Assembly: GCF_900176205.1 (NCBI RefSeq)
Contig: NZ_LT859959.1
Location: 7,553,001-7,617,000 of the forward strand
Direction: 5' to 3'
DNA from: Bradyrhizobium sp. ORS 285
GTDB taxonomy: Bacteria; Pseudomonadota; Alphaproteobacteria; Rhizobiales; Xanthobacteraceae
Length of the DNA: 64,000 nt
Made by a program: the position numbers and the translations under genes
Notes under the pieces: model-generated
The model's database searches: none
What the model was told of the DNA's origin: nothing
The model's input: the letters and a program-made list of their open reading frames with translations, nothing else
Shown here: positions 35,069 through 43,580 of the stretch, piece after piece
Position numbering within the stretch: position 1 is the first letter of the stretch
Layout of the letters: every line of letters starts with the position of its first letter

Positions 35069-37000
35069 TCAGCTCCCGAACCGGGACCAGAACCCGCGCC
35101 AGCCGCCGGCCTGGACCTTGGGGGCGATCTGCTCGGCGAACTCGTCGCGCGGCTGGTCCTCGTCCTCGACACCGGGATCATCCGGCGGGCGCATGATCGG
35201 GACGATCGCCTGGATCTGGGTCTCGGCCGGCTTGGCCAGGTCGTTGCGGTTGCGGAACAGCGGCGTCGGCGCGGCGGCGGCAGTCTCTGCTGGCTTCACG
35301 GGCTCGGCCGGCGCCTCCGGCTCCTCCGCGGTCTCAGGCTCCGCTTCGGCCTCGCTAGGGGCGGCCGCCTGCAGCGGGGGCGCAGGCTCGGCGGCCGGCG
35401 CGGCGACGGGCTGCGCCGTCACCTCCAGCGAAGGGTTGTCCTCAGCCTTCTCAACAGGGATATCCACCGGCTTGTCGACAGGCTTGTCCACCGCCGCCTG
35501 CTCGCTCGGCGTCGCAGCGCTGGGCTCGGGCGTGGCGACGATGTCGGCGGGTTTCGGCGGATCGTTGTCCTGCAAGGTGGTCGGCGCGATCACCACCGGA
35601 GCTGAGGCCGCGCCGCGCGGCGGCTCGACCAGGCCCTCGGGGATCGCCGGGCGGCTCGGCGGCGCCAGCACGGCCTCCGCGAATTCCGAGCTTTCGATCA
35701 CGCTGTTGCGCTCCGACGGCAGGCTCGCCACCGGGGTCTGCCACTGGAACGCGTCGAGCCGGCCGGTGACCGGCGAGATCGGCCGCCAGCGGTCGCTGAC
35801 ATAGCCGTCGGCGGTCCAGGCCGGGTCGTGGCGGGCGCGCACCGCGCGCAGGGTCCATTCGCGCGCCTTGCCGGCATCGCCGTGCTCGGTGCGCTCCAGC
35901 TCGGCCATCAGCATCGCCACGCGCTGGGTCGGATCGTCGGTGAACGGCGCCAGCACTGCGCGGGCGCGGCCGAACTCGGCGGCGTCGATCGCGGCGCGGG
36001 CCACGGCCAGCGCAGCCTCGACATGCTCGGGCGTGCGCGCGGCGAGGCTCTCGATCCGGGACAGCCGCTGCCGGGCCGAATCGCCGAGCCGGACATGGGC
36101 ATAGGCGTCGGCGAGATCCGGATGCGGGCAGGATGCCCAGGCCGCCTCGATGATCTTCATGGCGCGCCGCACCTGGTGGGCCTCGCTCTCGAACTTGGCG
36201 GCGAGCACGGCGGCCGGCACCAGAGTCGGCGCCAGCTTCACGGCTTCCATCGCGCTGGAGCGCGCGAGGTCGCGGTCCTCGGTCTCCAGAGCCATCGCGC
36301 GCGCCGTCAGCAGCACGCCGCGCTGGCGGCGATAGGTCGGCTTGTCGATCATCCCGGCGGTGTAGTTGCCGTCGAGGATCGCAAGCGCCCCGTTCCAGTC
36401 GCCTTGCGCGCAGCGGAAGCCGAGCACGGCATGCGAGGCCCAGGTCGCGTTCGGGGCGAGCTTGAGCGCCTCGTCGGCGATCACGACAGCGGCCATCGCG
36501 TCATCGGCGCGCTGCGCCTCGACGAATAGGCCGCGCAGGCCGAGCAGGCGGGTGTCGTGGCGCTCGGCCATGGCGCGGAAGGCGCGGCGCGCGCCGTCGC
36601 GGTCGCCTTCGAGCTGCGCCGCCTGGGCGTGCAGCAGCAAGGTCAGCGGATCGTCGCCGGCCAGCCGCTTCGCCATGTCGGCATGCTGGCGCGCGGCGGT
36701 CGAATCGCCATGGCCGATCGCCAGCAGGCCGTGGGTGATGGCGTGGCGGCCGCGCCGGTGCCGGCGCTCGCGATGCGCATGGCGGATCCGGCCGGGCGCG
36801 CGCAACAGCGCGCTGAGCAGGTTCCAGACCAGCACGCAGGCGGCAATGGTCAGGCCGAGCGCCAGCACGAACACGGGCAGCGTCATGGCGATCCGCCAGG
36901 GACCCCAGTTCAGCACGACGTCGCCGGTCTGCTCGGCGACCCAGGCGGAGCCCGCGGCGGCGAGCCCGACCAGGATGAGGAAAACAACGATCCGGATCAT
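35069..37000 (-). CDS. hemY: HemY-like TPR membrane protein (heme biosynthesis operon)
   Basis: 643 residues. Two N-terminal helices (IRIVVFLILVGLAAAGSAWVA and MTLPVFVLALGLTIAACVLVW) enclose the HemY_N signature GDVVLNWGPWRI. Cytoplasmic TPR-like helices follow to about residue 420 (e.g. HAQAAQLEGDRDGARRAFRAMAERH). The last ~200 residues are a disordered Pro/Ala/Glu-rich tail, ending WRGFWSRFGS. The bacterial HemY of this type is not the protoporphyrinogen oxidase; its role in heme synthesis is unclear. It lies 17 bases downstream of mic60, with hemD before that, so the three form one operon. Confidence 0.9.
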   Translation of the reverse strand: MIRIVVFLILVGLAAAGSAWVAEQTGDVVLNWGPWRIAMTLPVFVLALGLTIAACVLVWNLLSALLRAPGRIRHAHRERRHRRGRHAITHGLLAIGHGDSTAARQHADMAKRLAGDDPLTLLLHAQAAQLEGDRDGARRAFRAMAERHDTRLLGLRGLFVEAQRADDAMAAVVIADEALKLAPNATWASHAVLGFRCAQGDWNGALAILDGNYTAGMIDKPTYRRQRGVLLTARAMALETEDRDLARSSAMEAVKLAPTLVPAAVLAAKFESEAHQVRRAMKIIEAAWASCPHPDLADAYAHVRLGDSARQRLSRIESLAARTPEHVEAALAVARAAIDAAEFGRARAVLAPFTDDPTQRVAMLMAELERTEHGDAGKAREWTLRAVRARHDPAWTADGYVSDRWRPISPVTGRLDAFQWQTPVASLPSERNSVIESSEFAEAVLAPPSRPAIPEGLVEPPRGAASAPVVIAPTTLQDNDPPKPADIVATPEPSAATPSEQAAVDKPVDKPVDIPVEKAEDNPSLEVTAQPVAAPAAEPAPPLQAAAPSEAEAEPETAEEPEAPAEPVKPAETAAAAPTPLFRNRNDLAKPAETQIQAIVPIMRPPDDPGVEDEDQPRDEFAEQIAPKVQAGGWRGFWSRFGS

Positions 37001-37017
37001 GAGCGTCCTTGGGCGTC

Positions 37018-38331
37018 CTATTGCGCGGGTTTGGCGAGCGCGGTCATCGAGTCGTCGGCGAATTTGCGTGCCGCCGACAACGCGGCATCACGCGCATCGG
37101 CCTTGGCGAGCCAGTCATTGGCGGGGACGCGCTCGTCCGCCGGCAGGCTCTTCAGCTCGCGCCGCGCCTCGGCGAAATCGTTGCGCAGCGCCGCCGCGGT
37201 GATCCGCGCGACCACGGCGCCGCGGTCGGTGCCGGCTCCGTCGGTGCGCTCGACCTTGACCAGGTTCGAGGCGCCGGCCGAGAGCTTGCTGAGGATCGAA
37301 TTGCCGGTGGTGCTCTCGGTGGCGGGCGGCGCCAGCTTCGGCACGATGGTCAGGAGATCGCGGCTGAGCGCGGCCGGGCTCGGGACGCCATTCGCCGCGA
37401 AGGCCTCCAGCGGCTTCAGCGCGGCGGCATCTGGCGCCAGCGACTTCGCGGTCGACAGCGCCGCCGCATAGGGATCGCCGTGGCGGACGGCGACGTCGAG
37501 CAGCGTCGCCGCGACCACGCGGCGCAGCGGCGCATCATCGGACGTCTTGGCCGCCTCGGCGGCCTCCGTGAGCTTGCGGCTCTCCTGGGCGAGCGCTGCG
37601 CTCTGCGTCCTGCTGGCGCGCTCCAGCGCGTCGATGCGCGCGGTCAGGCCGGACAGGTCGACCGGGGCCGGCGCGGGTGCCGCCGCAACACCGTCGCGCG
37701 GTTGCGCCTTGACGTCGTTGAGCGCCGCCACCGTCTTGTCGCTCTGGCTGCGCAGGCCGGCGACGTCGCTGCGGACGCCGGTGATCGCCTTGTCGATGGC
37801 GTCGATGCGGCCGGTCACGGCGGCATCGGGCTTGCCGATGCGCTGCTCGAGGCCGGCGACGCGCGAGGTCAGCTCGTCGACCGCTGTCGACAGCGGCGTC
37901 GTCGGCGACGGCGGTTGCACCGGTGGCCAGCCCAGCATCCAGCCGACGCCGATCACCAGCGCCGCCGCAGCCGCGCCGGAGAACGGCGCGATGATCCAGG
38001 GCGACACCGGGCGCGGTGGCGGGGATGGCGGAAGATCGGCGCGCGGCGGCTCGGCCGCGGCGACCGTCTCGTCGGGCGTCTCGGTGCTGGCGGTGTCCGG
38101 CGCGATATCGTCGGCGCCATGCGGATGCGACTGGCTCGCCGCGCCGGATGACCCCTCGGCGACCGCCTCGGCCGGCGCGGACCATGGCGAGGGCGTCGGC
38201 CGCTCGGCTGCGCTCTCGCTCGCGGCGGGACGCTCCTCGCGCGAGGTCGGCTCCAGGTCGATGGTCGGCGGTGGCCGCTTCGGCCGCCCGGTATCGGAGG
38301 CCGGCGCAACGGTGTCGGGTTCATCGACCAT
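37018..38331 (-). CDS. mic60: Alphaproteobacterial Mic60/mitofilin homologue
   Basis: 437 residues. A disordered, Pro/acid-rich cytoplasmic head (1-110), one transmembrane helix (about 112-136, IIAPFSGAAAAALVIGVGWML), a coiled-coil region (~145-260, with VDELTSRVAGLEQRIG and LSGLTARIDALERAS) and a C-terminal mitofilin-like helical end (~270-437, RRELKSLPADERVPANDWLAKADARDAAL). This is the COG4223 protein, related to mitochondrial Mic60, which shapes inner-membrane folds. It sits between hemD and hemY, its usual place in this class. ATG 38331 is preceded by AGGGAA. Confidence 0.85.
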   Translation of the reverse strand: MVDEPDTVAPASDTGRPKRPPPTIDLEPTSREERPAASESAAERPTPSPWSAPAEAVAEGSSGAASQSHPHGADDIAPDTASTETPDETVAAAEPPRADLPPSPPPRPVSPWIIAPFSGAAAAALVIGVGWMLGWPPVQPPSPTTPLSTAVDELTSRVAGLEQRIGKPDAAVTGRIDAIDKAITGVRSDVAGLRSQSDKTVAALNDVKAQPRDGVAAAPAPAPVDLSGLTARIDALERASRTQSAALAQESRKLTEAAEAAKTSDDAPLRRVVAATLLDVAVRHGDPYAAALSTAKSLAPDAAALKPLEAFAANGVPSPAALSRDLLTIVPKLAPPATESTTGNSILSKLSAGASNLVKVERTDGAGTDRGAVVARITAAALRNDFAEARRELKSLPADERVPANDWLAKADARDAALSAARKFADDSMTALAKPAQ

Positions 38332-38381
38332 GGTGGGAGTTCCCTGGCTGAGGCAAGATTGAGCAGGCCCTCTTACGCCAT

Positions 38382-39110
38382 TCACGACCGTAGCGCACGA
38401 GCTAGCCCTTCCAGCATCTGGTTTTCATCCGGATGCGCTGGGATTGTGACCTGGGTCGCCCCGGCCTCACGCAGCACCTCGGCCACATTGGCCGACAGGC
38501 AGCCATGCGGCACGGCCAGCGCCGAGATTTCCACGCCCTCGGCCCCGATCGCCGCCACGAATGCCGCGGCACTTCGCCGCGAATAATGCAGCACGGCCTC
38601 GATTCGATTGGCCGCGAACGCCTCGCAGACGGCGCGCGGCAGCGCCGCGACCGGCACCATGCGGTAGACCGTCTGCGTGACCACATCGAATCCGCGCTCC
38701 GCGAGCTCGCCGGCCAGATCACGCGAGATGTCGGCGCCGGCCAGATAGAGCAGGGTGCCGCCCGCGCCGATCACGCCGCTGGTCGCGATCAGCTCGCGCA
38801 GCGCCGTGGCATCGCCGGACGCCGACATGACCTGCCCGAAGCCGGCTGCGTGCGCTGCGGCGGCAGTCTGGTCGCCGACCGCGAACAGCGGCAGGCCGAG
38901 CAGCGCCGAGCCCTCGAGCTGGGGCGCGATCGCACGCAGCGCATTCGACGAGGTGACGATCACGGCCGCGGCATCGCGCCCGGCATCCTCCGACAGCGCC
39001 ACCGGCTCGAAGCGCAGCATCGGCGCCAGCAGCACGTCGAAGCCGCGCGCGCGCAAAGCCGCGGCGGTGCGTTCATTGTCGGGGGCGGGACGGGTCACCA
39101 GCACGGCCAT
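38382..39110 (-). CDS. hemD: Uroporphyrinogen-III synthase
   Basis: 242 residues. HemD turns hydroxymethylbilane into uroporphyrinogen III. The family is weakly conserved, but the start [57 protein letters not shown] and a C-terminal [15 protein letters not shown], all with the right spacing, are clear. It is the first gene of hemD-mic60-hemY. The hemC gene, usually before it, is not here: the neighbour is divergent tsaD, also as in other Rhizobiales. Confidence 0.92.
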   Translation of the reverse strand: MAVLVTRPAPDNERTAAALRARGFDVLLAPMLRFEPVALSEDAGRDAAAVIVTSSNALRAIAPQLEGSALLGLPLFAVGDQTAAAAHAAGFGQVMSASGDATALRELIATSGVIGAGGTLLYLAGADISRDLAGELAERGFDVVTQTVYRMVPVAALPRAVCEAFAANRIEAVLHYSRRSAAAFVAAIGAEGVEISALAVPHGCLSANVAEVLREAGATQVTIPAHPDENQMLEGLARALRS

Positions 39111-39225
39111 GTGCTATGCTCCCGTCGAATACGGATCGGCCCGGCTGCAACGGACGGACGATTGCACCTGGCGACCTCGTGGTGTTAGGCGGTTCCGCGC
39201 ACTCATAATAACCGAAGGGTTGAGA

Positions 39226-40317
39226 TTGGGTAACGATTCGACAACGCTGCTGCTCGGCATCGAGACCACTTGCGACGAGACCGCCGCAGCCGTGGTCTCC
39301 AGGGATTCGGACGGCAAGGGGCAGATCCTCTCCAACGTGGTGCGCTCGCAGACCGATGAACACGCGATCTATGGCGGCGTGGTTCCCGAGATCGCGGCGC
39401 GCGCCCATGTCGACATGCTCGATCACCTGATCGACGCGGCGATGCGCGAGGCCGGCGTCGACTACGCCGAGCTGGCCGGCGTGGCCGCCGCGGCGGGGCC
39501 TGGCCTGATCGGCGGCGTCATCGTCGGTCTCACCACAGCCAAGGCGATCGCGCTGGTGCATGGCACGCCGCTGATCGCGGTCAACCATCTCGAGGCGCAC
39601 GCGCTGACGCCGCGCCTCACCGATGCAATCGACTTCCCTTATTGCCTGTTCCTGGCCTCCGGCGGTCACACCCAGATCGTCGCGGTGGCCGGCGTTGGCG
39701 ATTATGTCAGGCTTGGTACGACGGTCGACGACGCGATGGGCGAAGCGTTCGACAAGGTCGCCAAAATGCTCGGCCTGCCCTATCCCGGCGGACCGCAGGT
39801 GGAGCAGGCCGCGCGCACGGGCGATGCGACGCGATTCGCCTTTCCGCGCCCGATGCAGGGGCGCAGCGATGCGAACTTCTCGCTGTCCGGCTTGAAGACC
39901 GCCGTGCGCAGCGAGATCGGCCGTCTGGAGAGCGTCAGCGAGCAGGACACCGCCGATCTCTGCGCCAGCTTCCAGGCCGCGGTGCTTGAATCCACAGCGG
40001 ACCGCCTGCGTGTCGGCCTCGATCTGTTCAAGCAGCGTTTCGGCGCACCGACCGCGCTCGTCGCCGCCGGCGGCGTCGCCGCCAACCAGGCGATTCGCGG
40101 CGCGCTCGACGACGTCGCGCAGAATGCCGGCACCCGCCTGATCATGCCGCCGCCCGCGCTGTGCACCGACAATGGCGCCATGATCGCCTGGGCCGGCGCC
40201 GAGCGACTCGCGCTCGGCATGGTCGACGGCATGGACGCCGCTCCGCGCGCCCGCTGGCTGCTGGATGCCAATGCGCAGGTGCCGGGCAAGTTCGCGAAAA
40301 CGCGCGCGGGGTTTTGA
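39226..40317 (+). CDS. tsaD: tRNA N6-adenosine threonylcarbamoyltransferase TsaD
   Basis: 363 residues. TsaD transfers the threonylcarbamoyl group to A37 of ANN-decoding tRNAs, with TsaB and TsaE. Motifs: [16 protein letters not shown] at the start, [30 protein letters not shown] with the metal-binding His pair, [13 protein letters not shown], and [13 protein letters not shown]. There is no ATG at the right place; TTG at 39226 (or TTG 39220), with AAGGG upstream, is the likely start, so the N-terminus is uncertain by a few residues. It is divergent from hemD. The TsaE partner is at 42051. Confidence 0.93.
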   Translation: MGNDSTTLLLGIETTCDETAAAVVSRDSDGKGQILSNVVRSQTDEHAIYGGVVPEIAARAHVDMLDHLIDAAMREAGVDYAELAGVAAAAGPGLIGGVIVGLTTAKAIALVHGTPLIAVNHLEAHALTPRLTDAIDFPYCLFLASGGHTQIVAVAGVGDYVRLGTTVDDAMGEAFDKVAKMLGLPYPGGPQVEQAARTGDATRFAFPRPMQGRSDANFSLSGLKTAVRSEIGRLESVSEQDTADLCASFQAAVLESTADRLRVGLDLFKQRFGAPTALVAAGGVAANQAIRGALDDVAQNAGTRLIMPPPALCTDNGAMIAWAGAERLALGMVDGMDAAPRARWLLDANAQVPGKFAKTRAGF

Positions 40318-40369
40318 GCTTGGGAAGGCCGATTCCAAATCCGCAACTCGTGGCGGTCGGTGGTTGGGG

Positions 40370-40415
40370 CTGCCCCTCACCCCAACCCTCTCCCCGTAAG
40401 AACGGGGAGAGGGAG
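40370..40415. repeat. Short dispersed repeat, CCCCTCACCCCAACCCTCTC type
   Basis: CCCCTCACCCCAACCCTCTC is followed by the hairpin CCCCGTaagAACGGGG and AGAGGGAG, between tsaD and gpsA. The same motif recurs at 48352-48393. Confidence 0.7.
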
Positions 40416-40435
40416 TGCGGCGGCGCCTGCCGTCA

Positions 40436-41416
40436 ATGACGTCTTTCCAAACCATCTCCATCATCGGCGCCGGCGCGTGGGGCACCGCGCTCGCCGCCGT
40501 GGCGGCACGCGCCGGCCGCGCCGTGACGCTGTTCGCCCGCGATGCCGATCATGCCGCACGCATCGCAGCCGCGCGCGAAAATCCGCGTCTGCCGGGCATT
40601 CCGCTGGCGGACAGCATCGCCGTCACCGCCGATCTCGCCCAGGCCGCCCGCGCCGATGCCGTCCTCATCGTCGTCCCCGCGCAGCACCTGCGCGGCGCCG
40701 TCATGCATCTGGCGCCGCTGCTCAAGCCAGGCACGCCGCTCGTCGCCTGCGCCAAGGGCATCGAGCACGGCACCCACAAATTCATGACCGAGGTGATCGC
40801 CGAGGCCGCGCCGAACGCCACGCCCGCGATCCTGTCCGGCCCCAGCTTCGCGGACGACGTCGCCCGCGGCCTGCCAACCGCGGTGACGCTCGCCGCACCC
40901 GACGAGACGCTGGCGGCCGATCTCGTGCAGGCGCTGGGCTCGCCGACCTTCCGCCCGTATCACTCGACCGACGTGCGCGGCGTCGAGATCGGCGGCGCCG
41001 CCAAGAACGTGCTGGCGATCGCCGCCGGCATCGTCGCCGGCCGCAATCTCGGCGCCTCGGCGCTGGCTGCGCTGACCACGCGCGGCTTCGCCGAGTTGGT
41101 CAGGCTCGGTCGCGCCTATGGCGCGCGCAGCGAGACGCTCACCGGCCTGTCCGGCCTCGGCGACCTCATCCTCACCTGCGCCGGCCCGCAATCGCGCAAC
41201 TTCGCCGCCGGGCTGGCGCTCGGCCGAGGCGAGCCGCTGCCCGCGGGCAAGCTCGCCGAGGGGCAGTATACCGCGCCGGTGCTTGTCGAGCTCGCCGCCT
41301 CGCGCGGCGTCGAGATGCCGGTGGCGCAGGCGGTGGCCGCGATCCTGGCCGGTGCGGTCACCATCGATGCCGCGATCGAGGCGCTGATGATGCGGCCGTT
41401 CAAGGCGGAGGAGTGA
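40436..41416 (+). CDS. gpsA: NAD(P)H-dependent glycerol-3-phosphate dehydrogenase
   Basis: 326 residues. It reduces dihydroxyacetone phosphate to sn-glycerol 3-phosphate for phospholipid synthesis. Visible: [21 protein letters not shown] (Rossmann), [36 protein letters not shown] (substrate loop) and [20 protein letters not shown] with the catalytic Lys. GLGDLILTC completes the set. ATG 40436 puts the Rossmann strand at the usual position; the longer frame begins inside a repeat. It follows tsaD on the same strand, a common order in this class. Confidence 0.96.
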   Translation: MTSFQTISIIGAGAWGTALAAVAARAGRAVTLFARDADHAARIAAARENPRLPGIPLADSIAVTADLAQAARADAVLIVVPAQHLRGAVMHLAPLLKPGTPLVACAKGIEHGTHKFMTEVIAEAAPNATPAILSGPSFADDVARGLPTAVTLAAPDETLAADLVQALGSPTFRPYHSTDVRGVEIGGAAKNVLAIAAGIVAGRNLGASALAALTTRGFAELVRLGRAYGARSETLTGLSGLGDLILTCAGPQSRNFAAGLALGRGEPLPAGKLAEGQYTAPVLVELAASRGVEMPVAQAVAAILAGAVTIDAAIEALMMRPFKAEE

Positions 41417-41456
41417 GTACGTAGGCCACGCCTTCGCGCACGGACCTCTCGCTGCC

Positions 41457-41572
41457 GTCATGCCCGCGCTTGTCGCGGGCATCCACGTCTTGGATAATGG
41501 ACAAAGCGGTGAGACGTGGATGGCCCGCACTTCCGAAACGCGAGGGCCGCGTCTATGCCCGGCCATGATGAA
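41457..41572. repeat. Dispersed repeat GTCATGCCCG…CCGGCCATGA, copy 2
   Basis: Starts GTCATGCCCGCGCTTGTCGC and ATCCACGTC, and ends GACGTGGATGGCCCGC… CCCGGCCATGA: an imperfect palindrome of about 115 bases. Compare 52396-52482, which has a tighter form. It lies just before the EVE gene. Confidence 0.7.
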
Positions 41573-41590
41573 TGGAAAGAGAACGGCAAG

Positions 41591-42004
41591 ATGAGCTACT
41601 GGCTGGTGAAATCCGAACCCTCGGTGTGGTCCTGGGACCAGCAGGTGGAGAAGGGCGCCAAGGGCGAGGCCTGGACCGGCGTGCGCAACTACACGGCGCG
41701 GCAGAATCTGGTGGCAATGAAGAAGGGCGAGCTCGCCTTCTACTACCATTCCAACGAGGGCAAGGAGATCGTCGGCATCGCCGAGATCATCAAGGAAGCC
41801 TATCCCGACCCGACCGACAAGACGGCCAAGTTCGTCTGCGTCGACATCAAGGCGCACAAGCCGTTCAAGACCCCAGTGACGCTGGCCGCCATCAAGGCCG
41901 AGCCGAAGCTCGCGGAAATGGCGCTGGTCAAGCAGTCACGTTTGTCGGTGCAGCCGGTGACGCCGGAGGAGTGGAAGCTCGTCTGCAAGATGGGTGGCGT
42001 GTAA
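41591..42004 (+). CDS. EVE domain protein (thymocyte nuclear protein 1-like)
   Basis: 137 residues, one EVE domain of the PUA-like superfamily: SYWLVKSEPSVWSWDQQVEKG, WTGVRNYTARQNLVAMKKGELAFYYHSN, VGIAEIIKEAYPDPTD and LVKQSRLSVQPVTPEEW. The aromatic cage expected to bind a modified base can be assigned from W and Y residues in these motifs. EVE proteins read modified nucleotides in DNA or RNA. It follows tsaD-gpsA, its common location in alphaproteobacteria. ATG 41591 is chosen because the longer frame starts inside the repeat. Confidence 0.93.
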   Translation: MSYWLVKSEPSVWSWDQQVEKGAKGEAWTGVRNYTARQNLVAMKKGELAFYYHSNEGKEIVGIAEIIKEAYPDPTDKTAKFVCVDIKAHKPFKTPVTLAAIKAEPKLAEMALVKQSRLSVQPVTPEEWKLVCKMGGV

Positions 42005-42050
42005 CGGACCGCTGGCATTTCTCCCAGGGCACCGATCGTGCCGACATAAC

Positions 42051-43580
42051 TCAAGACACGCCAGACGGTGGCGGAACATTGGCGGCGTACCAGTCGCGGA
42101 GCGGCTCCAGCGCCGGGTGTGCCAGTGAGCGGTGCAGATAGCCCCAAATGCGGGGCTGGTGTTTGAGGTAGTGCGGCTTGCCGTCGCGGCGGTTGAGGCG
42201 GGCGAAGGTGCCGAGCAGGCGGGTGTTGCGCTGCGCGGACATGATCGCGTAGTGCGCGCCGAACTCATCGGCGTCGAAGTCCGCGGCGGCTGTTTGACGT
42301 GCCGCGACGTAGCGTTCCCGCAGCGCCTGCTCGATATCTGCGGGGACATCGATGCGGGCGTCCTGAGCCAGCGACACCACGTCATAGGCAGGAGGGCCCA
42401 TCACGGCGTCCTGGAAGTCGATCACGCCGACCCGCGCGATGCCCTCGCGCGTGGGCAGCCAGAGCAGGTTCGGCGAGTGATAGTCGCGGATCACCCAGGT
42501 CGGTTTCGCGGCGAGCGGCGGCTGCAGCAGGTCGCGCCACATCTCCAGGAATTCGGCGCGCAGCACCTGCGACGGCTCCACGCCGCGATCAGGCAGGTAC
42601 CATTCGAGCATCAGGCCGATCTCGATCAGCATGGCGTCGACGTCGAAGGTCGGGACCTTGTAGGTGACTTGCGGGGCGAGCGGCAGCACTGAGGGCACGT
42701 CCTGCGCATGCAGCGCGGCGAGCAGGTCGGTCGCGGCCTCGTAGCGCTCCACGATCGGACACGGCGGCTCGCCTTCGATGACGCCCGCGCGCCCCAGGTC
42801 CTCGGTGACCAGGAATCCGTGGTCGAGATCGGCATCGTTGATCTTCGGCGCCGAGATGCCGCGGCCGCGCAGCGCGCCGGCCATCGCGACGAACGGGCGG
42901 ACGTCCTCGGCAAGATGCACGGCGCCGCTATAGGGCTTGCCGTTGTAGATCGCCGGACCATCCGGCCGCTTCGGCGAGTTCATCAGGATATAGACGCGCT
43001 CACCCTTGTAGAGCCGCGCATAGGAACGGGTCGACGCATCGCCGGCCATGCGCTCGCGGCGCGATTTGCTGTGGCCGGCTTCGGTAAGGAATTCGCGCAG
43101 CGCCTTCAGACGCGCCACGATCGCCGCCGCCTTGCCGGTCCCGGTGAGCTCGATGCTCCGCGCGTTGTCGCCTTGCGCTGCATCGTGGCGCAATGCGATG
43201 TCGATGCGGTCCTGCGGCAGCGCATCGCCGGCGCGCTCGGGCCATTCGATCAGTACCACCGTCGCTTCGGGCAAGGGCGAGAGCCCGATCTCCTCCAGCT
43301 CGGAGGCATCGCTGATGCGGTAGAGATCGGCATGGACAAGGGGAAAGCTCGGCAGGTCGTAGCTCTGCGCCAGCGTGAAGGTCGGGCTCGGGACCTCCAG
43401 CTCGGCATCATCAGCGAGATAGCGGATCATCGCCCGCGCGGCCGCGGTTTTGCCGGCGCCGAGATCGCCCGTCAGCGTGATCAGCACGCCTGAGCCGATC
43501 AGCAGCGCGAGGTCGGCCATCAGGGCGGCGGTTGCGGTCTCGTCCGCCAGCGCGGTCGTGTATGTCTGCCGGTCCGTCAT
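42051..43580 (-). CDS. tsaE: TsaE ATPase fused to AmgK-like sugar kinase (phosphotransferase)
   Basis: 509 residues. Residues 1-~155 are TsaE, the ATPase of the tRNA t6A37 complex: TLTGDLGAGKTAAARAMIRYL (Walker A), PSPTFTLAQSYD and HADLYRISDASELEEIGL. Residues ~165-509 are an aminoglycoside-phosphotransferase-fold kinase: ERMAGDASTRSYARLY, a catalytic loop as WVIRDYHSPNLLWL and a DFQDAVMGPPAYDVVSL metal-binding loop, as in AmgK (N-acetylmuramate/N-acetylglucosamine kinase of cell-wall recycling). The fusion is known in Rhizobiales. Its ATG overlaps the divL stop (ATGA). The MurU-type partner often beside AmgK is not present on this side. Confidence 0.92.
   Translation of the reverse strand: MTDRQTYTTALADETATAALMADLALLIGSGVLITLTGDLGAGKTAAARAMIRYLADDAELEVPSPTFTLAQSYDLPSFPLVHADLYRISDASELEEIGLSPLPEATVVLIEWPERAGDALPQDRIDIALRHDAAQGDNARSIELTGTGKAAAIVARLKALREFLTEAGHSKSRRERMAGDASTRSYARLYKGERVYILMNSPKRPDGPAIYNGKPYSGAVHLAEDVRPFVAMAGALRGRGISAPKINDADLDHGFLVTEDLGRAGVIEGEPPCPIVERYEAATDLLAALHAQDVPSVLPLAPQVTYKVPTFDVDAMLIEIGLMLEWYLPDRGVEPSQVLRAEFLEMWRDLLQPPLAAKPTWVIRDYHSPNLLWLPTREGIARVGVIDFQDAVMGPPAYDVVSLAQDARIDVPADIEQALRERYVAARQTAAADFDADEFGAHYAIMSAQRNTRLLGTFARLNRRDGKPHYLKHQPRIWGYLHRSLAHPALEPLRDWYAANVPPPSGVS

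Noticed and set aside
39073-40485. Frame of 470 residues on the minus strand
   Set aside because: Antisense to tsaD, with no recognisable domain; tsaD is certain.
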